Positions 53,812 through 62,004 are shown, counted from the first letter of the stretch. The stretch is 64,000 bases of DNA from Elioraea sp. (GCF_022842375.1 NZ_JALHPR010000002.1:124001-188000), one strand, 5' to 3'. The notes: generated by a model from the letters alone, not told the origin. Program-made: numbers and translations.

Positions 53812-54600
53812 ATGCGCCGCTGTATTCTCGCTGCAGTCGTCACCGCGCTGCTGGTCGTGCCGGCCACCGCACCGCGGGCGCAGCAGGGCGCGACCGTGTT
53901 CGCCGCCGCGAGCCTGAGCGACGCGCTCCGCGTGCTCGGCCAGGACTGGGCCGCGCGCGGCAACCCGGGGCCCCGCTTCTCCTTCGCATCCTCCTCCGCG
54001 CTCGCCCGGCAGATCGAGCAGGGCGCGCCGGCCGACCTCTTCGTGTCGGCCGACGAGGCCTGGGCGAGCTACCTCCAGGAACGGAACCTGCTCGTGAACG
54101 CCACGCGGACGAGCCTGCTCGGCAATTCGCTGGTCCTCGTCGCACCTGCCGACGCTGCGACGACCATTACCCTCTCACGCGGCACCCTCGCGCGCGGCAC
54201 CGATCTCGTCGCCCTGCTCGGCCCCGCCGGGCGCATCGCCACGGGCGACCCGGCGCACGTGCCGGTCGGCCGTTACGCGCGGGCAGCGCTCACCTGGATG
54301 GGACAGTGGGAGGCGATCGCGCCGCGGCTTGCGAGGGCAGACAATGTCCGCGCCGCGCTGCTGCTGGTCGCGCGTGGCGAGGCACCGCTCGGCATCGTCT
54401 ATGCCACCGACGCGGCGGCAAGTGCCGGCGTGCGCATCGTCGGCACTTTCCCCGCAGAGAGCCATGACGCGATCACCTACCCCTTCGCGCTGACGCGCAG
54501 GGCGGAAGGCAACGCCGAAGCGCGCGCCTACCTGGCCTTCCTCACCGGGCCCGAGGCAGCGGCGACCTGGCTGCGCTTCGGCTTCACCTTGGCACGCTGA
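53812..54600 (+). CDS. modA: Molybdate ABC transporter periplasmic binding protein
   Basis: A 262-residue binding protein with a Sec signal peptide ending near PRAQQ. Molybdate-ligand motifs are AAASLSDALR near residues 33-42 and SASSALARQI-like FASSSALARQIEQGAPADLFVSAD, where serines and backbone amides hold the oxyanion. Later family segments are LVLVAP and GDPAHVPVGRYARAAL. The ATG has GGGAG upstream and follows the ModE box. It hands molybdate to ModB, 4 bases downstream. Confidence 0.96.
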   Translation: MRRCILAAVVTALLVVPATAPRAQQGATVFAAASLSDALRVLGQDWAARGNPGPRFSFASSSALARQIEQGAPADLFVSADEAWASYLQERNLLVNATRTSLLGNSLVLVAPADAATTITLSRGTLARGTDLVALLGPAGRIATGDPAHVPVGRYARAALTWMGQWEAIAPRLARADNVRAALLLVARGEAPLGIVYATDAAASAGVRIVGTFPAESHDAITYPFALTRRAEGNAEARAYLAFLTGPEAAATWLRFGFTLAR

Positions 54601-54604
54601 GCGG

Positions 54605-55294
54605 ATGCTCGCGCCGGAGGAGTGGCAGGCGGTTCGCCTCAGCCTTGAGGTCGCGACGCGTTCCGTCGCGGTTTCGCTTCTGCCCGCCATCGGCGTCGCC
54701 TGGCTGCTGGCGCGGAGGCGGTTTCCGGGCCGCGCGCTGGTCGATGCGCTCGTTCACCTGCCGCTCGTCGTGCCGCCCGTCGTCGTCGGCTGGGGGCTGC
54801 TCATGCTGTTCGGCATCCGCGGGCCGATCGGCGGGCCGTTGCATGACTGGTTCGGCGTGCGGCTGGTCTTCACCACCGAGGGCGCCGCGCTCGCCACAGC
54901 GGTGATGTCGTTCCCGCTCATCGTGCGTTCCGTGCGGCTCGGCATCGAGAATGTCGACCAGGGGCTCGAGGCGGCGGCACGCACGCTCGGCGCCGGGCCG
55001 GTCGACCGTTTTGTGACCGTGACGCTGCCGCTGATGTCACCGGGCATTCTCGCCGGCGCGGTGACGGCCTTCGCCGCAGGGCTCGGCGAGTTCGGCGCCG
55101 TCATCACCTTCGCCTCGAACATTCCCGGCGAGACGCAGACGCTGCCGCTCGCGATCTACAGCGCGACACAGACCCCAGGCGGCGAAGCGACGGCGGCGCG
55201 GCTTGCCCTCGTTTCCTTCACGCTCGCGGTCTCCGGCCTTCTGCTGGCCGAGGTGATCGCACGGCGGATGCATCTCTGGCTCGGTCGCGGTTGA
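54605..55294 (+). CDS. modB: Molybdate ABC transporter permease
   Basis: A 229-residue inner-membrane permease with five helices. The EAA-loop region is EAARTLGAGPVDRFVTVTLPL, and GEFGAVITFASNIPGETQTLPLAIY is a ModB hallmark. It starts 4 bases after modA and its stop overlaps the modC start by one base (TGATG), so the three genes are co-translated. Confidence 0.96.
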   Translation: MLAPEEWQAVRLSLEVATRSVAVSLLPAIGVAWLLARRRFPGRALVDALVHLPLVVPPVVVGWGLLMLFGIRGPIGGPLHDWFGVRLVFTTEGAALATAVMSFPLIVRSVRLGIENVDQGLEAAARTLGAGPVDRFVTVTLPLMSPGILAGAVTAFAAGLGEFGAVITFASNIPGETQTLPLAIYSATQTPGGEATAARLALVSFTLAVSGLLLAEVIARRMHLWLGRG

Positions 55295-56415
55295 TGCCGG
55301 ATGTCATGCTGCGGCACAGCTTCGGCACCGACGGGTTCGCGCTCGACGTCGCGTTCCGCGCCCCGGCCGAGGGCGTGACCGCGCTGTTCGGACCATCGGG
55401 CTGCGGCAAGAGCACCATCCTCGCTGCCATCGCCGGCCTGCTGCGGCCGCGCGAGGGGCGCATCGCGCTCGATGGCACCGTGCTGCTGGACACCGCGCGC
55501 GGCATCGCCGTGGCGCCCGAGCGGCGGCGCTGCGCCGTCGTGTTCCAGGATGCGCGCCTCTTTCCCCATCTCAGTGTCGAAACGAACCTTCGCTACGGCC
55601 TTCGCCGCGCCCCGCGCGACGCCGAGGGGCCAGGCGTCGATGAGGTGGTGGCGCTGCTTGGCATCGGGCATCTGCTGGCGCGCCGTCCTGGCCGACTGTC
55701 GGGGGGCGAGCGACAGCGCGTCGCGCTCGGCCGCGCGCTGCTGGCACGGCCACGGCTGCTGCTGATGGACGAGCCGCTCGCGGCCCTCGATGCCGCGCGG
55801 CGGGCGGAGGTGCTGCCCTTCCTCGCGAGGCTGCGCGATGCCGCATGCCTGCCGATCCTCTACGTGACGCATGCGCTCGACGAGGTGGATGCGCTTGCGG
55901 ATGAGCTCGTGCTGATCGATGCAGGCAGGGTCGTTGCCGCAGGACCGGTCGAAGCGCTAACGGCGCGCACCGACCTGCCGCTTGCCGGCAGGCGCGATGC
56001 CGGCGTGCTTCTCACCTGCACCGTGGCCGAGGCAGCCGCGGGCCTCACGCGGCTCGCCTTCCCAGGCGGCATGCTCACGACGACGCTTCACACAGGACCG
56101 GCGGGAACGCGGGTGCGGCTGCGGCTTCGCGCGCGCGACATCGCGGTCGCCATCGCCGAACCGCGCGGGCTTTCGACGCAGAATATCCTGCCCGCGACGC
56201 TGGCCGGGATCATGCCGTCGGGCGACGCCGACGAAGTGTTCCTCAGCCTCGCCCTCGGCCCGACGACGATCCTCGCGCGCGTGACGCGCGTGAGCGTGGC
56301 GCGGCTCGGCCTCACCCCCGGCATGCCCCTCTGGGCGCTGATCAAGGCCGTGACGTTCGATCACCGCGCCGTCCCCGCCCACATTGCCGATTGTGATGCT
56401 AGGCTCGGCCGATGA
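55294..56415 (+). CDS. modC: Molybdate ABC transporter ATP-binding protein
   Basis: A 373-residue ATPase; ATG 55294 is used rather than the TTG just before it. Walker A GPSGCGKST is near residues 31-39, Q-loop VVFQDARLFPHL, signature LSGGERQRVALGRAL, Walker B LLLMDEPLAALD, switch VTHALDE. The C-terminal 120 residues form the TOBE/MOP molybdate-sensing domain (LRARDIAVAIAEPRGLSTQNILPATL). It overlaps the ModE-like gene by 4 bases. Confidence 0.95.
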   Translation: MPDVMLRHSFGTDGFALDVAFRAPAEGVTALFGPSGCGKSTILAAIAGLLRPREGRIALDGTVLLDTARGIAVAPERRRCAVVFQDARLFPHLSVETNLRYGLRRAPRDAEGPGVDEVVALLGIGHLLARRPGRLSGGERQRVALGRALLARPRLLLMDEPLAALDAARRAEVLPFLARLRDAACLPILYVTHALDEVDALADELVLIDAGRVVAAGPVEALTARTDLPLAGRRDAGVLLTCTVAEAAAGLTRLAFPGGMLTTTLHTGPAGTRVRLRLRARDIAVAIAEPRGLSTQNILPATLAGIMPSGDADEVFLSLALGPTTILARVTRVSVARLGLTPGMPLWALIKAVTFDHRAVPAHIADCDARLGR

Positions 56416-56780
56416 CCCGTGATCGCACTCCCGAAGCGCCAGGCAAGGGCGTTCTCAGCCTCCGCATCGACCTGCCGCAGGGCCGGATCGGGCCGGGCAA
56501 GATCGCCCTGCTCGAGACGATCGATCGCGAAGGCTCGATCTCTGCTGCCGGCCGCGCGCTTGGCATGAGCTACAAGCGGGCGTGGGACCTCGTCGACGCG
56601 CTGAACAAGCTGATCGGCACCCCGGCGGTCGAAGCAAGCCCGGGCGGCTATCGCGGCGGCGGCGCGACGTTGACCGATGCCGGGAGGAGCCTGGTTGCCG
56701 ACTACCGGGCCATCGAGCGCGCCGCCCAGCGTGCCGCCGAGCCGCGGCTCTCGGCGCTGATGGACCGCATGCGCACCTGA
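56412..56780 (+). CDS. ModE-like winged-helix regulator lacking molybdate-binding domains
   Basis: A 122-residue protein equal to only the DNA-binding part of ModE (E. coli ModE is about 262 residues). The LysR-type helix-turn-helix is seen as KIALLETIDREGSISAAGRALGMSYKRAWDLVDALN, and the wing as GGYRGGGATLTDAGRSLVADYRAIE. The two MOP domains that bind molybdate are missing, with no decayed remains downstream. It is cotranscribed with modABC, so it is likely the factor for the ModE box at 53776. How it would sense molybdate is unclear; ModC's TOBE domain or a partner are options. Confidence 0.88.
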   Translation: MTRDRTPEAPGKGVLSLRIDLPQGRIGPGKIALLETIDREGSISAAGRALGMSYKRAWDLVDALNKLIGTPAVEASPGGYRGGGATLTDAGRSLVADYRAIERAAQRAAEPRLSALMDRMRT

Positions 56781-56817
56781 TCCGGCCGAACGCGGGCGCG
56801 GACAGTCCGTTGCTGCA

Positions 56818-57264
56818 TCAGAATGGCAGCACGGTCGTCGCCCGATCGGTGATGCGCCGCGCCATCTCGGGCGGCTGGGCCGGCCGCACACCCTCGATCA
56901 GCGCCTCCGGCCCGACGCCGGCGTTGGGGAGATAGAGGGCGCACACCTCGGTGCGCACGCCGGCGCGCACCATGCCGGCAAGCATCGCGGCAGGCGTTGC
57001 GTTCATCGGGCGCAGCGGCACAGCGGCCGGCGATTCGCGCCGCGCAAGATCGGCCGCGGGGCCGCAGAGCATCACCTCGACCGTGGCACCCTGCTGGCGC
57101 ATCGCGTTCAGCAGCACGAAGGCCATGCCCTGGACCTGCGGCTCGGCCGTGGTGACGAGGGCGAGAACGCGCTGGGCGTCCTGGGCGGAAGCCGGCAGGG
57201 CGGCGGCAATGAAGGCGCCGGCGAGCAGCGTCAGGGCGGCGCGAGAGAGTGGCGTGCGGGCCAT
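56818..57264 (-). CDS. Exported DsrE-family protein
   Basis: A 148-residue protein with a Sec signal peptide (cleavage near PASAQD, residue 28) followed by a DsrE/DsrF-like fold: QRVLALVTTAEPQVQGMAFVLLNAMRQQGATVEVMLCGPA. The Cys in VMLCGP corresponds to the position used for persulfide carriage in DsrE/TusD relatives, and a second Cys lies in TEVCALYLPN. A periplasmic role in sulfur handling is inferred. It lies on the same strand as, and partly inside, the end of the ArsR-type frame at 57231, and belongs to the sulfur cluster 56818-61571. Confidence 0.82.
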   Translation of the reverse strand: MARTPLSRAALTLLAGAFIAAALPASAQDAQRVLALVTTAEPQVQGMAFVLLNAMRQQGATVEVMLCGPAADLARRESPAAVPLRPMNATPAAMLAGMVRAGVRTEVCALYLPNAGVGPEALIEGVRPAQPPEMARRITDRATTVLPF

Positions 57265-57650
57265 CGAAACGATCTCCTGTTCTGAAATCGGAATGGTTGG
57301 GGGGACGCGGGATCAGCGCTGCGCCACGCAGGGGGGCGGCGCGCAGTACGTCGGTACAGCGGCTCGAGGATGGTGCGTACCTCGGCGCTCGCCATGCGGC
57401 GGTAGATCGTCTGTCCCTCGCGCCGGGTGTCGACCAGGGCGAGGCCGGGCATTCGCGCCAGGTGCTGCGACAGCGCAGTCGGCAACAAGCCGACGAGCTC
57501 CGCGAGCTGCCCGACCGATTTCTCGCCCTCGATCAGATGCCAGAAAGCCAGCAGGCGCTTGGGGTTGGCCAGCGCCGCAAGGAGGCGCGCTGCACCCGCG
57601 GCCTTTGCGTCCATGCCGGCGAACACGGCGTCGTTGATCCTGCTTTTCAC
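57231..57650 (-). CDS. ArsR/SmtB-type regulator (BigR-like), probable 3' frameshift
   Basis: A 139-residue frame. Residues 15-95 are a typical ArsR winged helix (AALANPKRLLAFWHLIEGEKSVGQLAEL, TALSQHLARMPGL, GQTIYRRMAS). The family normally ends just after a Leu-Tyr-x-x-Tyr-Cys motif. Here the frame reads EPLYRRTARRPP and runs on for about 35 arginine-rich residues into dsrE, overlapping it by 34 bases. One added base near 57350 would give LYRTYCAPPPCVAQR and a stop at 57313. The frame as read has no cysteine, whereas BigR/SqrR sense persulfides with two. It is divergent from the DUF2892 gene across an operator-like promoter. Confidence 0.8.
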   Translation of the reverse strand: MKSRINDAVFAGMDAKAAGAARLLAALANPKRLLAFWHLIEGEKSVGQLAELVGLLPTALSQHLARMPGLALVDTRREGQTIYRRMASAEVRTILEPLYRRTARRPPAWRSADPASPQPFRFQNRRSFRWPARHSLAPP

Positions 57651-57651
57651 G

Positions 57652-57682
57652 TTGACATCTTAGTATATTCGCAGATATGAAT
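57652..57682 (+). promoter_or_regulatory. Promoter with embedded operator between the ArsR-type and DUF2892 genes
   Basis: TTGACA at 57652-57657 and TATGAA at 57676-57681 are separated by 18 bases, a near-consensus sigma-70-type promoter reading toward the + strand genes. The AT-rich ATTC at 57667-57670 and GAAT at 57679-57682 form an inverted repeat in the spacer and -10, as expected for an ArsR/BigR-type repressor site. This is the most AT-rich stretch of its neighbourhood. GGA precedes the DUF2892 ATG. Confidence 0.6.
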
Positions 57683-57725
57683 TCAACATCAAATGCGACG
57701 TCAACCAGAAAAAAGGACCACGCCA

Positions 57726-57944
57726 ATGACCAATGTCGGATCGACCGATCGCACCCTTCGTCTCATCGTCGGTGCTGCCCTGCTCGTGGCGCCCTTCCTG
57801 CTCGCCGAGAGCTTCGCCGCCCTCGGTCCCTGGCGCTTCGCGGTGGCCGCCGCCGGGGCGGTGATGATCGGCACCGCCGTGTTCCGCTTCTGCCCGGCCT
57901 ACTCGCTCTTCGGCATCCGCACCTGCCCGGTGAGCAAGGCCTGA
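57726..57944 (+). CDS. DUF2892 membrane protein (YgaP-type transmembrane module)
   Basis: A 72-residue protein; ATG 57726 has AAGGA 9 bases upstream. It begins NVGSTDRTLRLIVG, then has two membrane helices with a short turn, and ends RFCPAYSLFGIRTCPVSKA. The paired Cys-Pro motifs and length are the DUF2892 signature, as in the membrane part of YgaP rhodanese. It is the first gene of the sulfur operon, directly behind the promoter/operator at 57652. Confidence 0.92.
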   Translation: MTNVGSTDRTLRLIVGAALLVAPFLLAESFAALGPWRFAVAAAGAVMIGTAVFRFCPAYSLFGIRTCPVSKA

Positions 57945-57963
57945 CATGACGGGAGTGCAAGCG

Positions 57964-58404
57964 ATGGGGGCTGAGATGACCGCGACAGCGTTCACGCCGC
58001 TTGCCGCACTGATCGGGGGCGGCATGATCGGTGCCGCCGCCGTGGCACTGCTCGTAACCACCGGCCGCATCGCCGGGATCAGCGGCTTCGCGGCCCGGCT
58101 TCTGCCGCCCTATGCCGATGGCGGACTCTCGGGCCGGCTTGCCTTCGTGCTTGGCATCATCGCCGCGCCGCTTGTGGTGATGGTCATCTCGGGCACGGCA
58201 CCGGTGCCGCACATCGCGGCGGGCGCGCCGGTCCTGGTGCTCGCCGGGCTGCTGGTCGGCTTCGGCGCGGTCTGGGGCAATGGCTGCACCTCGGGCCACG
58301 GCGTATGCGGCCTCGCGCGGCTCTCGGTCCGTTCGATCGTGGCGACCGCTGTCTTCATGGCGACGGCGATCGCCACCGTTTTCCTCACCCGCCACCTGCC
58401 CTGA
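57964..58404 (+). CDS. YeeE/YedE-family membrane protein (canonical first half)
   Basis: A 146-residue inner-membrane protein with about four helices. Of three candidate starts (57946, 57964, 57976), 57964 is chosen for GGGAG 8 bases upstream; 57976 fits the family N-terminus ([16 protein letters not shown]) equally well. The conserved motif [23 protein letters not shown] is intact, with the Cys used for thiosulfate passage in YeeE. It pairs with the protein at 58412 as a split YeeE and probably brings sulfane sulfur into the cytoplasm for the enzymes around it. Confidence 0.92.
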   Translation: MGAEMTATAFTPLAALIGGGMIGAAAVALLVTTGRIAGISGFAARLLPPYADGGLSGRLAFVLGIIAAPLVVMVISGTAPVPHIAAGAPVLVLAGLLVGFGAVWGNGCTSGHGVCGLARLSVRSIVATAVFMATAIATVFLTRHLP

Positions 58405-58411
58405 GGCACCG

Positions 58412-58867
58412 ATGGTCATTCTCGCCCAGTTCGCCGCAGGCCTGCTGCTCGGCCTCGGCCTCATCGTCTCCGGCATGGCCGATCCGGCGAAGGTGCTCAA
58501 CTTCCTCGATCTGGCCGCGATCGCCACGGGCGGGTGGGACGGCAGCCTTGCCGTCGTGATGGCGGGCGCGGTCGGGGTTGCCTTCATCGGCTTCCGACTG
58601 GTGCTGCGCAGGCAGCGCCCCCTCCTCGCGGATGGCTTCCACCTGCCGACGGCGCGCGGGATCGATGCGCGGATCCTGGCCGGCCCTGCGGTGTTCGGCA
58701 TAGGCTGGGGGCTCGCCGGGTTCTGTCCGGGCCCGGCACTGACCGCGCTGGCCACCGGCGGCGCGCGGGCGTGGCTCTTCGTCGCCGCCATGTTCGCCGG
58801 CATGGCAGCGGCGCGGTGGCTCGCGCAACGCGAGACAACCCCGCCCCCTGTCGCGCGCGGGGCCTGA
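58412..58867 (+). CDS. DUF6691/YeeE second-half membrane protein (canonical)
   Basis: A 151-residue inner-membrane protein. The family pattern is [21 protein letters not shown] near the N-terminus and [18 protein letters not shown] in the C-terminal third, with the conserved Cys-Pro-Gly-Pro. It follows the first-half protein by 7 bases and together they make up one YeeE-like unit. This intact copy contrasts with the cysteine-poor pair at 4349-5220. Confidence 0.93.
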   Translation: MVILAQFAAGLLLGLGLIVSGMADPAKVLNFLDLAAIATGGWDGSLAVVMAGAVGVAFIGFRLVLRRQRPLLADGFHLPTARGIDARILAGPAVFGIGWGLAGFCPGPALTALATGGARAWLFVAAMFAGMAAARWLAQRETTPPPVARGA

Positions 58868-58896
58868 CGCCGCCAGAACAAAGGGAGGAGACGCCA

Positions 58897-59790
58897 ATGG
58901 CCGCCATCTCACACCCGGTCGATCTCTCGCTGAAGCCCGCCGTCACGGCCTTCTTCGACGCACCGACGAACACGATCAGCTACGTCGTGAAGGACCCTGG
59001 CTCGAACGCCTGCGCGGTGGTCGACTCGGTGATGGACATCGACTACGCCGCAGGCCGCATCACCTACGCGAGCGCTGACGCGATCATCGCCCACATCAGC
59101 GAGCACGGCCTCACGCTCGAATGGCTGATCGAGACGCATGTGCACGCCGACCACCTGTCTGCCGCGCCCTACATCCAGGGCAGGCTGGGTGGGAAAATCG
59201 GCATCGGCGAGCAGATCACCGTCGTGCAGGAGGTGTTCGGCAAGGTGTTCAACGAGGGCACCGAGTTCCGCCGCGACGGCAGCCAGTTCGACCGCCTGTT
59301 CAGGGACGGCGACAGCTACATGATCGGCGGCATGCAGGCCGTCGTGCTGCACACGCCAGGCCACACGCCGGCCTGCATGACGCATGTCATCGGCGACGCC
59401 GCCTTCGTCGGCGACACGCTGTTCATGCCCGACGGCGGCTCTGCCCGCGCCGACTTCCCCGGTGGCGATGCACGCACACTCTACCGCTCGATGCGGCGCA
59501 TCCTCGACCTGCCGAGCGAGATGCGCCTTTTCATGTGCCACGACTACGGCCCGAACGGCCGCGAGATCGCCTGGGAGAGCACGGTCGCCGAGGAGCGCGC
59601 GCACAACATCCATGTGCGCGACGGCATCGGCGAGGACGCGTTCGTCGCGATGCGCGAGGCACGCGACCGAACCCTCGCGATGCCGCGCCTGATCCTGCCA
59701 TCGCTGCAGGTGAACATGCGTGCGGGCGCGCTTCCGCCGGCCGAACCAAACGGTCGCATCTTCCTGAAGCTCCCGATCAACGCGCTTTGA
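58897..59790 (+). CDS. MBL-fold hydrolase, persulfide dioxygenase/Blh-like
   Basis: A 297-residue metallo-beta-lactamase-fold protein. ATG 58897 has GGGAGGAG 8 bases upstream. The metal motif THVHADHLSAA is at about residues 80-90, followed by a His in LHTPGHTPAC, an Asp in FVGDTLF and a His in FMCHDYG. The opening FFDAPTNTISYVVKDP and the ARADFPGGDARTLYRSMRRIL segment mark the bacterial Blh/ETHE1-like group, which oxidises glutathione persulfide to sulfite with one iron. Its neighbours (YeeE, DUF2892, ArsR-type regulator) form the standard BigR regulon. Confidence 0.9.
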   Translation: MAAISHPVDLSLKPAVTAFFDAPTNTISYVVKDPGSNACAVVDSVMDIDYAAGRITYASADAIIAHISEHGLTLEWLIETHVHADHLSAAPYIQGRLGGKIGIGEQITVVQEVFGKVFNEGTEFRRDGSQFDRLFRDGDSYMIGGMQAVVLHTPGHTPACMTHVIGDAAFVGDTLFMPDGGSARADFPGGDARTLYRSMRRILDLPSEMRLFMCHDYGPNGREIAWESTVAEERAHNIHVRDGIGEDAFVAMREARDRTLAMPRLILPSLQVNMRAGALPPAEPNGRIFLKLPINAL

Positions 59791-59810
59791 CGACGCCGCG
59801 CGGGGGAGCG

Positions 59811-61571
59811 ATGCGCCGGCTCGCCTCGCTCCTGCCGATCCTTGACTGGGCACCGCGCTACAGCCGCGCCGAGGCGGTCGCCGATCTCCTCGCGGCGGTG
59901 ATCGTCACCATCATGCTGGTGCCGCAGAGCCTCGCCTACGCGATGCTCGCAGGCCTGCCGCCGGTCGTCGGGCTGTACGCGTCGATCCTGCCGCTCGTCG
60001 CCTACGCGATCTTCGGCACGAGCCGCACGCTTGCCGTCGGGCCCGTCGCAGTCGTGTCGCTCATGACCGCTGCGGCGGTGGGCCCGATCGTGGCGGCGGG
60101 GATGGCTGACCATGTCACGGCCGCGATCACTCTTGCCTTCCTCTCGGGCCTCGTGCTGCTCGCAATGGCCGTGCTCCGCCTCGGCGTGCTCGCGAATTTC
60201 CTGAGCCACCCGGTCATCTCAGGCTTCATCACCGCCTCGGGCATCCTGATCGCAGCCGGGCAGACCAAGCACATCCTTGGCATCGCCGCCGCGGGCGAGA
60301 CACTGCCGGAGATCATGCGCGGCCTCGCGCAAGGCGCCACCGAAACGAATTTCGCCACCCTCGCGATCGGTTCGGCAGCAGCCGCGTTCCTGTTCTGGGC
60401 ACGACGTTCGCTCAAGCCGCTGCTGCTCCGCGCTGGGCTCGGGCGACGGGTGGCTGACCTCGTCGCGAGGGCGGGTCCGCTCGCGGCGATCATCGTCTCG
60501 ATCCTCGTCGTGCCTGCGCTTGGCCTCGACAGCGCAGGCGTGCGCATCGTGGGCGAGATTCCGGCAGGCCTGCCGCCCTTCGCCTGGCCCAGCCTCGACG
60601 CCAGCCTCTGGCGCGAACTGCTGCCGGCCGCAGTGCTGATCAGCCTCGTCGGCTTCGTCGAATCGGCCTCCGTCGCGCAGACGCTCGCGGCCAAGCGGCG
60701 GCAGCGCATCGTTGCCAACCAGGAACTGATCGGCCTTGGTGTGGCGAACATCGCCGCCGCCGTCTCGGGTGGCTATCCCGTCACCGGCGGCTTCGCACGC
60801 TCGGTCGTGAACTTCGATGCTGGCGCGGAAACGCCTCTTGCCGGCGCGCTGACCGCGATCGGCATTCTCGCAGCAACCCTCTTCCTCACGCCGCTGTTCC
60901 GCTACCTGCCGCAGGCAGTGCTGGCAGCGACCATCATCGTCGCGGTGCTTTCGCTGGTCGACCTCGCCGCGATCCGCCGCACCTGGACCTACTCCAAGGC
61001 GGATTTCGCGGCGATGGCCGCGACCATCACGCTCGTGCTGCTGGTGGGCGTCGAGGCCGGAATCGTCGCAGGCGTTGGGCTGTCGCTGCTGTTCTTCCTC
61101 TGGCGCACCAGCACGCCGCACATCGCGATCGTGGGCCAGGTGCCGGGTACGGAACATTTCCGGAATGTCGAGCGGCACAGCGTGATCACCTCGCCCGACC
61201 TGCTGTCCATCCGCATCGACGAGAGCCTCTATTTCGCGAACGCCCGCTTCCTCGAGGACCGCGTGCTGGCCGAGGTCGCGGCACGGCCGGGCCTTCGCCA
61301 CGTCGTGCTCATGTGCTCGGCGGTCAACATGATCGATGCGAGCGCACTTGAGAGCCTTGAGGCGATTGCCGACAGGCTTCACTCCGGCGGCGTCGGCTTC
61401 CACCTTTCTGAGGTGAAGGGGCCGGTGATGGACGCGCTGAAGCGTTCGGACTTCTTCGACCATTTCCGCGGTCTGGTGTTCCTGTCGCAGCATGCGGCGA
61501 TGACGGCGCTCACCGGCGCGAAGGAGCAACAGCCGACGGCCGAGCCCACAATTCCCGCCACCCTCCCGTGA
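59811..61571 (+). CDS. SulP-family anion transporter with STAS domain
   Basis: A 586-residue inner-membrane carrier. ATG 59811 has GGGGGAG close upstream; a TTG at 59787 overlapping the previous stop is rejected. The membrane domain has VPQSLAYAMLAGLPPVVGLYASI, the sulfate-transporter signature, and VESASVAQTLAAKRRQRIVANQELIGLGVANI. The C-terminal STAS domain (about 450-570) has SLYFANARFLEDRV and VINMIDASALESLE-like VNMIDASALESLEAI. As the end gene of a persulfide-oxidising cluster it may export the sulfite or sulfate formed; uptake of sulfate is the alternative. Confidence 0.92.
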   Translation: MRRLASLLPILDWAPRYSRAEAVADLLAAVIVTIMLVPQSLAYAMLAGLPPVVGLYASILPLVAYAIFGTSRTLAVGPVAVVSLMTAAAVGPIVAAGMADHVTAAITLAFLSGLVLLAMAVLRLGVLANFLSHPVISGFITASGILIAAGQTKHILGIAAAGETLPEIMRGLAQGATETNFATLAIGSAAAAFLFWARRSLKPLLLRAGLGRRVADLVARAGPLAAIIVSILVVPALGLDSAGVRIVGEIPAGLPPFAWPSLDASLWRELLPAAVLISLVGFVESASVAQTLAAKRRQRIVANQELIGLGVANIAAAVSGGYPVTGGFARSVVNFDAGAETPLAGALTAIGILAATLFLTPLFRYLPQAVLAATIIVAVLSLVDLAAIRRTWTYSKADFAAMAATITLVLLVGVEAGIVAGVGLSLLFFLWRTSTPHIAIVGQVPGTEHFRNVERHSVITSPDLLSIRIDESLYFANARFLEDRVLAEVAARPGLRHVVLMCSAVNMIDASALESLEAIADRLHSGGVGFHLSEVKGPVMDALKRSDFFDHFRGLVFLSQHAAMTALTGAKEQQPTAEPTIPATLP

Positions 61572-62004
61572 CCTGGCCGCCGGCCACGGTGCAACACCTC
61601 ACTCGACTATGCACTGGTATACCATGATGTCTTTTGCAGCACCTCCGTCGTGGAGGCATCCGCGTGACTTGTCCGACCCCGTGAGAACCCACAGGATTGC
61701 AGCGCTGCGCCGGTCCATCGTGGCCACTCTGCAGCATGAACTCACCCGTGATCCCGATCGTCTGGAATGACCAGATCATCGCCGTTTCCCGCACGATCGA
61801 CGGTTTCGTGATCGATCCATTCGAGATGAACCACGGGATGGGGCGTCTCCGCAAGGGATGAGCCCGTTTGCGCGCCCCGTCGCCGGCCGGCTCGGCCAGG
61901 CCGTGCTGACGGCCTGGGTTCTCGCCACACTCTGCTTCGCGATGACGCGCGCCCCCAGGCGACACGGCGCTCCGCGTCGCCGCTGCGCGCATGGGCGAGG
62001 ACAG
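61572..62004. other. Gene-poor stretch before the metE remnant
   Basis: No intact gene is supported. Contents: a GC stem TGGCC-gcc-GGCCA at 61574-61586 just after the SulP stop; a GntR-type palindrome at 61615-61624; a CCTCC-gtcgt-GGAGG hairpin at 61642-61656; a 41-codon frame (61736-61861) and an overlapping short hydrophobic frame from 61858, both without ribosome sites. The short frames could be further debris of the gene whose end lies at 62050-62526. Confidence 0.45.
61615..61624. promoter_or_regulatory. Palindrome TGGTATACCA, GntR/FCD-type operator
   Basis: A perfect 10-base palindrome that fits T-n-GT-n2-AC-n-A, the FadR-subfamily operator pattern, at every fixed position. It lies 44 bases after the SulP stop and upstream of a region with only pseudogene remains. 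Either it belonged to a gene that has been lost, or it is a chance match. Confidence 0.4.

Noticed and set aside
55291-56415. TTG as the modC start
   Set aside because: The ATG three bases later gives the same frame, and a one-base overlap with modB is a normal coupling arrangement.
61736-61861. A 41-codon + strand frame before the metE remnant
   Set aside because: Too short, no ribosome site and no recognised family; may be debris and is only mentioned in the stretch description.
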